From assembly GCA_003661125.1 (NCBI GenBank), contig QMVO01000001.1:1-33225 (forward strand): DNA of 33,225 bases, in the 5' to 3' direction. The notes below the pieces were generated by a model. That model was not told the DNA's origin. It made no database searches and was given only the letters and a program-made list of their open reading frames with translations. Source of the stretch: Methanosarcinales archaeon (GTDB lineage: Archaea; Halobacteriota; Syntropharchaeia; Alkanophagales; Methanospirareceae). Made by a program: the position numbers and the translations under genes. Positions 29,469-33,225 of the stretch are shown here, in pieces; the first letter of the stretch is position 1, and every line of letters starts with the position of its first letter.

Positions 29469-30440
29469 TCATGTTGTTCCTTTTAGTGCACCATCCACAC
29501 GAATTTCAACGCCTGATATTTCTGTACCATTATTGTCTTTTGCGATAAAAGTCACCTTTTTCTTGCCTTTATAACATCCCGGACAGAGTTTGTTAATTGA
29601 TTTGCGATAGTATGCCTCACCAACATAATCAAATTCAGGTTCGGCTATTTTGCCATTGACCCAATCCTTATGGCAAGCATCTAGCTCGTTAACATCTATT
29701 ACCCCATCATTATTCTTGTCATAGTAAAGGATTAGCTCACAGCCTGTTTCAAGCAATAAGCTCCCATAAGGGTTGTTATCACACAGAATCTCACCAGGAC
29801 ATTTTGCATTTATACTACCATATCGCGGATCAGAGCTAGGATACGCAAATAAAGAACTTATAAAGTGGAACTCTTCCTCTGTTAGTTTACCTTGGTGAAA
29901 CATTTCATCTGCTTTAGCAAGATCTGAAGACGTTAGATATCCATCATTGTCTGTATCGAAGTATTCAAGCATCGCATAGCCTGACTCAAAGTGTGGTGTT
30001 GGTGCATAACACCCTAAAGGTCTCTCTAACCAGTAGGCTTTCCCTACTTCTAAAGTATTTGTGTAAATAAACCTGCCTTCATCATAGTTATACCCCTGTA
30101 CATGCCATTCCAACCCTGTACCTTCCACGTTTATAGGTTCTGTACCGGGTCCAACCAGCGCCCACTCGCCATGCTTTAATGATCTATAAATTGTTAGCAA
30201 GTCATCAAATGTTACTGTACAATCCGTTCCGCTTATTGTTATCTCTCTAGTTCCCCACGGAACATATACATAATAGCCTTTTGAACATTCTAGGTTCGTC
30301 GCGTGAACCCACTTACCTTCCTTATACTCCCATACCTCTACATCTGGACCGAAAACGCTGGCGGGGTCGGATGGCGAAGGTATCACCGGTATTGATATAT
30401 AATTCTCGAGGGTTCTGAGGTTGATCGTATATTCTGACAT
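29469..30440 (-). CDS. EF-hand surface protein ending in a half PEGA domain (323 aa)
   Basis: Residues 1-75 and 80-150 look like two copies of a beta module found in archaeal surface proteins, with V-W-E-Y, a K-W or R-F-I segment and L-E-x-x-K-G/A-Y-Y/W. Two EF-hand-like units follow: F-D-T-D-N-D-G-Y-L-T-S-S-D (near 163) and Y-D-K-N-N-D-G-V-I-D-V-N-E (near 238), each closing with S-I-N and C-P. Residues 293-323 are the first half of a PEGA domain ending IRVDGALKGTT. No signal peptide. It is the first gene of the leftward surface operon, behind a TATA-like box. Confidence 0.8.
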   Translation of the reverse strand: MSEYTINLRTLENYISIPVIPSPSDPASVFGPDVEVWEYKEGKWVHATNLECSKGYYVYVPWGTREITISGTDCTVTFDDLLTIYRSLKHGEWALVGPGTEPINVEGTGLEWHVQGYNYDEGRFIYTNTLEVGKAYWLERPLGCYAPTPHFESGYAMLEYFDTDNDGYLTSSDLAKADEMFHQGKLTEEEFHFISSLFAYPSSDPRYGSINAKCPGEILCDNNPYGSLLLETGCELILYYDKNNDGVIDVNELDACHKDWVNGKIAEPEFDYVGEAYYRKSINKLCPGCYKGKKKVTFIAKDNNGTEISGVEIRVDGALKGTT

Positions 30441-30510
30441 TGCACGCTACACTATATTTTTTAAATAAACAGCATATATAAAAAACTATCTGTCGCAAAT
30501 ACTGAGAAAG
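30441..30510. promoter_or_regulatory. Divergent promoter with TATA-like boxes
   Basis: ATATATAAAA at about 30474-30484 lies roughly 27 nt before ATG 30511. On the other strand TTTATTTAAAAAATATAG lies 15-35 nt before ATG 30440. The space is 70 nt, so the two promoters overlap and could exclude each other. The winged-helix protein at 30511 is a candidate regulator. Confidence 0.45.
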
Positions 30511-30864
30511 ATGAGAGAAAGGTTAGTGGTCAGCAAAACACAACTTGAGGAAGAATATGGCTGCAAGCTACCTATCAGTACAGGTAACCATAAAGTGGCT
30601 ACATTGACTCGTACCTTGATACCCGAACTGAAGAGAAAAGCAGTACTTCGATATGACAAGTATAAAGAAGTACTATTGAAAGAAATCAAAGCGAAGGGCG
30701 AAATAGCAACCAGAGAGCTATATAACAGGACCTTCGCAAATGAGTTATCATACAGAAGATTTAGTGAAATAATCAAGCGTATGGTAGCAGAGGGGTTAGT
30801 GGACAGGAAAGTTATATCTAAGGGCAGGCAGGGGCGCGAGTCGATAGTTAGAGCGCGAACATAG
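30511..30864 (+). CDS. Stand-alone winged-helix protein resembling the Orc1/Cdc6 C-terminal domain (117 aa)
   Basis: Residues 50-115 follow the archaeal Orc1/Cdc6 winged helix: a first helix KYKEVLLKEIKAKG, a turn with ATRELYNRTF, then LSYRRFSEIIKRMVAEGLV and V-I-S-K-G-R-Q-G-R. In Orc1/Cdc6 the R-x-S recognition helix and the S-K-G-R-x-G-R wing contact origin DNA. The AAA+ ATPase part is absent; residues 1-50 are basic and polar. It may be an initiator fragment, a repressor or an origin competitor. The stop codon abuts the right end of the TnpB element. Confidence 0.7.
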   Translation: MRERLVVSKTQLEEEYGCKLPISTGNHKVATLTRTLIPELKRKAVLRYDKYKEVLLKEIKAKGEIATRELYNRTFANELSYRRFSEIIKRMVAEGLVDRKVISKGRQGRESIVRART

Positions 30865-30868
30865 TCAA

Positions 30869-30892
30869 CTACCCACCGTTAAAACGGTAGGC
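30869..30892 (-). ncRNA. Right-end hairpin, 3' part of a possible omega RNA
   Basis: ACCGTT (30875-30880) pairs with AACGGT (30883-30888), extended by imperfect flanking pairs. In related elements the RNA running from the end of tnpB through the right end guides TnpB, with the guide lying just outside the element. Here the guide would derive from about 30845-30863, the 3' end of gene 30511. This assignment follows known TnpB systems and has not been tested here. Confidence 0.5.
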
Positions 30893-30930
30893 TTGCGGGT
30901 GAATCATCATGCACCGCACTCATCCCCGCC

Positions 30931-32025
30931 TCAGGCTGGTTGACAACAACCCTGTGAGTTGGAGCCCGCTCCCAACTCACTCAGGTTCATAGAGGCAACA
31001 AGGTCCGCATTATCTTGGAAACCGCAGTTGATACACCGGAACAGCGCCTGCGTCCTCCTGTTCCTCTTGTCTATCACACCACATCTTGGACAATGCTGCG
31101 ATGTATACGCGGGATCCACTCGGATAACGGGTATACCTCTTTCAGAGCATTTGTATTCTATCATTGTGCTGAGCTTTCTGAACGCCCAGCTATGGAAGTT
31201 CGCTCTGTCATTCTTCCGTCTCTTGACGCGGTCTCTTATGCCCGTGAGATCCTCCAGCACCACTACATCGCCTTCCTTGAGGCTGTCAACGAATTCTCTG
31301 CTTATCTGGTGCAAGACGGTATTTGCCCATCGATTCTCCTTACCACTAAGCCGTTTAAGCTTCCTCTTCGCAGAGGAAGTGCCTATTTTCTGGAGTGTTT
31401 GCCTCTGTTTCCTATAATGTTCCCTCTTCGCTTTTATATCACCCCCTTTTCGTTTAAATCCGTTGGAAGCGACAAGAATATTTCGTTCGCCGATGTCCAC
31501 ACCCACATAATTGCTCCCTTCAGGATCAGGAAGCTCGTATCTGACGGTGATATGGACATAGATGTCATCATCTCTGAAAGTAATCTTGGCATCTCTTACG
31601 GGATTATTCAGGAGCTGTCGCTGATAATCGCCTATGTCAAGTGCGAGTTTCACGCGTCCATGAAGGGTAGCAATAGAGATTCTGAAATCGCCATTGTTCC
31701 TGAGCAGAGTAAAGAGTTTCTTATCCAGATCCATACTAAGCTGTCTAAACTTGTGTTGCCTGTGCCGGTTCTGTTTATACGATTTCGCTACGCGGTCACG
31801 CGCCCGGACTGCGAGATTCGCAGGGAGTTTGTAGCGCTCTCTTACCGTTCTGTAAGTGAAATGGTGCAATGCGACGGAGTTGAAACACCTCTTGGTAAAA
31901 GCAACCTCGCTGATATAGTTACAGGCATCTCTGAAAGCTATTGCAGTCTCCCTTATCTTCTCCGCTTCCTCTTCCATCTCGCGCAGCTTACATACTACCG
32001 TCTTTATCGCTTCCATCATGTTCAT
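30931..32025 (-). CDS. tnpB: TnpB RNA-guided nuclease, intact
   Basis: The 364-residue protein has the usual size and order: basic N-terminal helical/WED-like region, then RuvC-I GVDIGERN (Asp177), RuvC-II VVLEDLTGIR (Glu258), a zinc ribbon with C312-x2-C315 and C331-x2-C334, and RuvC-III QDNADLVASMN (Asp341). All three catalytic acids are present. TnpB proteins use an RNA from the transposon right end to cut DNA beside a short target motif, favouring retention of the element. The start follows a TATA-rich inverted repeat, AGGTTTT (32028-32034) with AAAACCT (32043-32049). No TnpA transposase is present. Confidence 0.93.
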   Translation of the reverse strand: MNMMEAIKTVVCKLREMEEEAEKIRETAIAFRDACNYISEVAFTKRCFNSVALHHFTYRTVRERYKLPANLAVRARDRVAKSYKQNRHRQHKFRQLSMDLDKKLFTLLRNNGDFRISIATLHGRVKLALDIGDYQRQLLNNPVRDAKITFRDDDIYVHITVRYELPDPEGSNYVGVDIGERNILVASNGFKRKGGDIKAKREHYRKQRQTLQKIGTSSAKRKLKRLSGKENRWANTVLHQISREFVDSLKEGDVVVLEDLTGIRDRVKRRKNDRANFHSWAFRKLSTMIEYKCSERGIPVIRVDPAYTSQHCPRCGVIDKRNRRTQALFRCINCGFQDNADLVASMNLSELGAGSNSQGCCQPA

Positions 32026-32077
32026 ATAGGTTTTTTATATATAAAACCTTAATATTAAAAACAAAAGAGGTGAGAGA

Positions 32078-32121
32078 GGGCGAATTCCTCACACCTACAA
32101 GTAGGTGTGTCTCCTTCGCCC
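32078..32121 (-). repeat. Two-tier stem-loop, probable left end of the TnpB element
   Basis: CACACCTACAAGTAGGTGTG (32090-32109) is a perfect 9-bp stem with a 2-nt centre. Outside a symmetric 5/5-nt internal loop, GGGCGAA (32078-32084) pairs with TTCGCCC (32115-32121). It is 20 nt beyond the stop of gene 32142, so it may also act as that gene's terminator. Confidence 0.6.
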
Positions 32122-32141
32122 GTGTACTATGAAAGGCAGTT

Positions 32142-32336
32142 CTACTCTCTTCTGTGTTTCTTCAAGAGCAGTGAGATGTCGTCTTCTTCAAGCGATGCGA
32201 GTATATCAAGTGTTATCCGCAGCACTTCTTTTACTTGTGCGATGTTGACACTCTCTTTCTTGCCTTCTGCTTTGGTTATTTCCTCAGCAAGCCACTCTTC
32301 ACTTATTATCCCTTTTTTGGTATACTTTGCGCACAT
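32142..32336 (-). CDS. Unknown small helical protein (64 aa)
   Basis: ATG 32336 is chosen as start. A longer open frame to 32561 overlaps the peptidase gene antisense and has the composition of a shadow. The product has a charged N-terminus (MCAKYTKKGIISEEWLAEEI) and a helix (VNIAQVKEVLRITLDILASL) before a basic tail. Divergent from the peptidase gene with 37 nt between them, so they may share a control region. Not recognised. Confidence 0.5.
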   Translation of the reverse strand: MCAKYTKKGIISEEWLAEEITKAEGKKESVNIAQVKEVLRITLDILASLEEDDISLLLKKHRRE

Positions 32337-32373
32337 AATATTATTTATCTGCTTTGATAATAAAAACATATTC

Positions 32374-33111
32374 ATGAATGAGATAGTTGTCCCTGTAAAA
32401 GTGAAGATATGTTCGCCTGATGATAACACTATCGCAAATTGTAAAAAAGCGTGGGAGTGGCTGCACACAATCTTCATACCAATAGATAAGCTGAAATACC
32501 AGCCTGAATATATCGTTAAGAAATCGAATTTTTTCACATGGTATAACGACGAGAAGAACACAGAAGAATGGGATTATTTCAAAGAGTTGGATGAGTTGCC
32601 GCGTACAGGCGCGCTTCGCTTACTTATATTAGATTGTTTTTCAACTGGCTATCGTACACCGTGGGGGCTTGCAGGAGGATGTTTCGGTATTGGAAATAAC
32701 TGGTATGAGCCTTCAGTATTTGTCGGTTGTTTTCAAGACTCGTTTGCTGTACATAACAACTGCGGTGTGCTAAAACTATCGAAAGCTTTGCAACACGAAC
32801 TGCATCATACACTCGAAAGCTGTGCAGAGAAAAGTGCAGACTATATCGTTTCGCATTCTGTCGATGAATACACAAACAACAAGGCTAAGGCGATAGCGGG
32901 TGCTGACTATGCTGAAGCGCATAGACCACTGTGGGAGAATACATGCCCGTATGGCTATTCTGATAACAACTATTGCGTGTTCGATTGTTGGTCGTGGCGT
33001 GAATGCACTATTTTAAAAGAGCTTGCTATGATGTTCCTCAAGGAAATTGGTGTCTATATCGTGACATTTTCAAGTGAACCGGAAGGTGCAACGATCGAAC
33101 TAATAGAATGA
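32374..33111 (+). CDS. HExxH-type zinc metallopeptidase-like protein ending in a PEGA start (245 aa)
   Basis: The start is taken as ATG 32374, since the 89 in-frame codons upstream run antisense to gene 32142 and through the transposon end. A zinc-peptidase motif, LQHELHHTLESC, gives His141, Glu142 and His145. The third ligand is not certain; H-R-P-L-W-E-N near 187 or an acidic residue in the A-E-K-S-A-D segment could serve. Many cysteines suggest disulfides, though no signal peptide is seen. The C-terminus YIVTFSSEPEGATIELIE is the first strand pair of a PEGA domain, cut off like the end of the giant protein. The family is not recognised beyond the motif. Confidence 0.7.
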   Translation: MNEIVVPVKVKICSPDDNTIANCKKAWEWLHTIFIPIDKLKYQPEYIVKKSNFFTWYNDEKNTEEWDYFKELDELPRTGALRLLILDCFSTGYRTPWGLAGGCFGIGNNWYEPSVFVGCFQDSFAVHNNCGVLKLSKALQHELHHTLESCAEKSADYIVSHSVDEYTNNKAKAIAGADYAEAHRPLWENTCPYGYSDNNYCVFDCWSWRECTILKELAMMFLKEIGVYIVTFSSEPEGATIELIE

Positions 33112-33225
33112 AGTTATACAAGAAAATGTACAAGCCTATAAAAATCCATGCACATAAAAATGTATAAGAATGCCGAAAAATATATAAAAGAAAAATATAA
33201 AAGATAAAGTGTAACATTAGAACAC
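33112..33225. other. AT-rich end of window without a recognised gene
   Basis: The sequence contains several TATA-like stretches (CCTATAAAAA near 33135, AAATATATAAAAG near 33178) and only trivially short open frames. It is probably the promoter region of a gene beyond the window. Confidence 0.4.

Larger units (their letters stand above)
30864..32121 (-). mobile_element. IS200/IS605-type element carrying only tnpB
   Basis: A complete tnpB lies between two stem-loops with no tnpA nearby, as in IS1341-type elements. On the leftward strand the right end reads through the hairpin at 30869-30892 to TTGAC (30864-30868), a typical cleavage pentamer of the family. The left end holds the hairpin within 32078-32121. 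The exact left boundary is unknown: I did not find TTGAC just outside it. Lacking TnpA, movement would need help in trans. Confidence 0.65.

Noticed and set aside
29461..29510. Programmed +1 frameshift joining genes 29469 and 29141
   Set aside because: The frames could be joined by skipping one base after A-A-A, but the same kind of stop occurs in two other genes without a continuing frame, and no stimulatory structure is evident.
32107..32373. N-terminal extension of the metallopeptidase frame
   Set aside because: It reads through the transposon end and antisense to gene 32142, with Ser/Phe-rich shadow composition; ATG 32374 fits the domain start.
32337..32561. N-terminal extension of the 64-aa gene
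   Set aside because: It runs antisense to the start of the metallopeptidase and shows no coding pattern.
1..33225. CRISPR array, tRNA or rRNA genes
   Set aside because: No regularly spaced repeats and no cloverleaf or rRNA-like sequence were seen by eye on either strand.

Overview
The window looks like part of an archaeal virus or a virus-derived integrated/extrachromosomal element. The archaeal reading rests on TATA-like boxes about 25-35 nt before several genes, GGTGAT/GGAGG Shine-Dalgarno sequences, NikR-, AbrB- and ribbon-helix-helix-type regulators, a stand-alone winged helix resembling the C-terminal domain of Orc1/Cdc6, and many PEGA, CARDB, PKD and dockerin-like surface modules. A methanogen- or ANME-like euryarchaeal host is a guess from general style. 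No rRNA, tRNA, CRISPR array or integrase was seen, and no gene-free stretch exceeds 300 bases.

Layout. (1) 1-5730: an incomplete leftward gene that may encode a virion protein, two small leftward genes of unknown role, two ribbon-helix-helix-like proteins, a free-standing LAGLIDADG homing endonuclease, a rightward set of PEGA/fibre-like proteins and two paralogous small helical proteins. (2) 5732-7090: a second, unrelated homing endonuclease with five HTH repeats and a Vsr/EDxHD-like nuclease. (3) 7226-16114, leftward: a tight four-gene unit encoding a transthyretin-like protein, a caspase-like peptidase, a methyltransferase and a 2347-residue modular protein that contains a staphylococcal-nuclease domain. 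(4) 16165-22600, leftward: a long operon of small overlapping genes (AbrB, NikR-like, zinc ribbon, coiled coils, PD-(D/E)XK-like, many unknown), typical of early or regulatory viral genes. (5) 22763-24752, rightward: DUF932 protein and two small proteins, with two probable terminators. (6) 24876-30440, leftward: a second surface operon with a papain-like peptidase, a signal-peptide protein, a small membrane protein and three CARDB/EF-hand/PEGA proteins. (7) 30511-33225: an Orc1/Cdc6-like winged helix, a TnpB-only IS200/IS605-type element and an HExxH peptidase.

How it may work together (inference). Regions 3, 6 and part of 1 share modules, so they probably encode one family of virion or cell-surface proteins, processed by peptidases of three unrelated clans. 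The most unusual feature is that five of these proteins stop inside a PEGA domain, while another protein begins with what looks like the missing half. This could be split-domain assembly, gene fission at built-in ribosome-binding sites, or cassette exchange.
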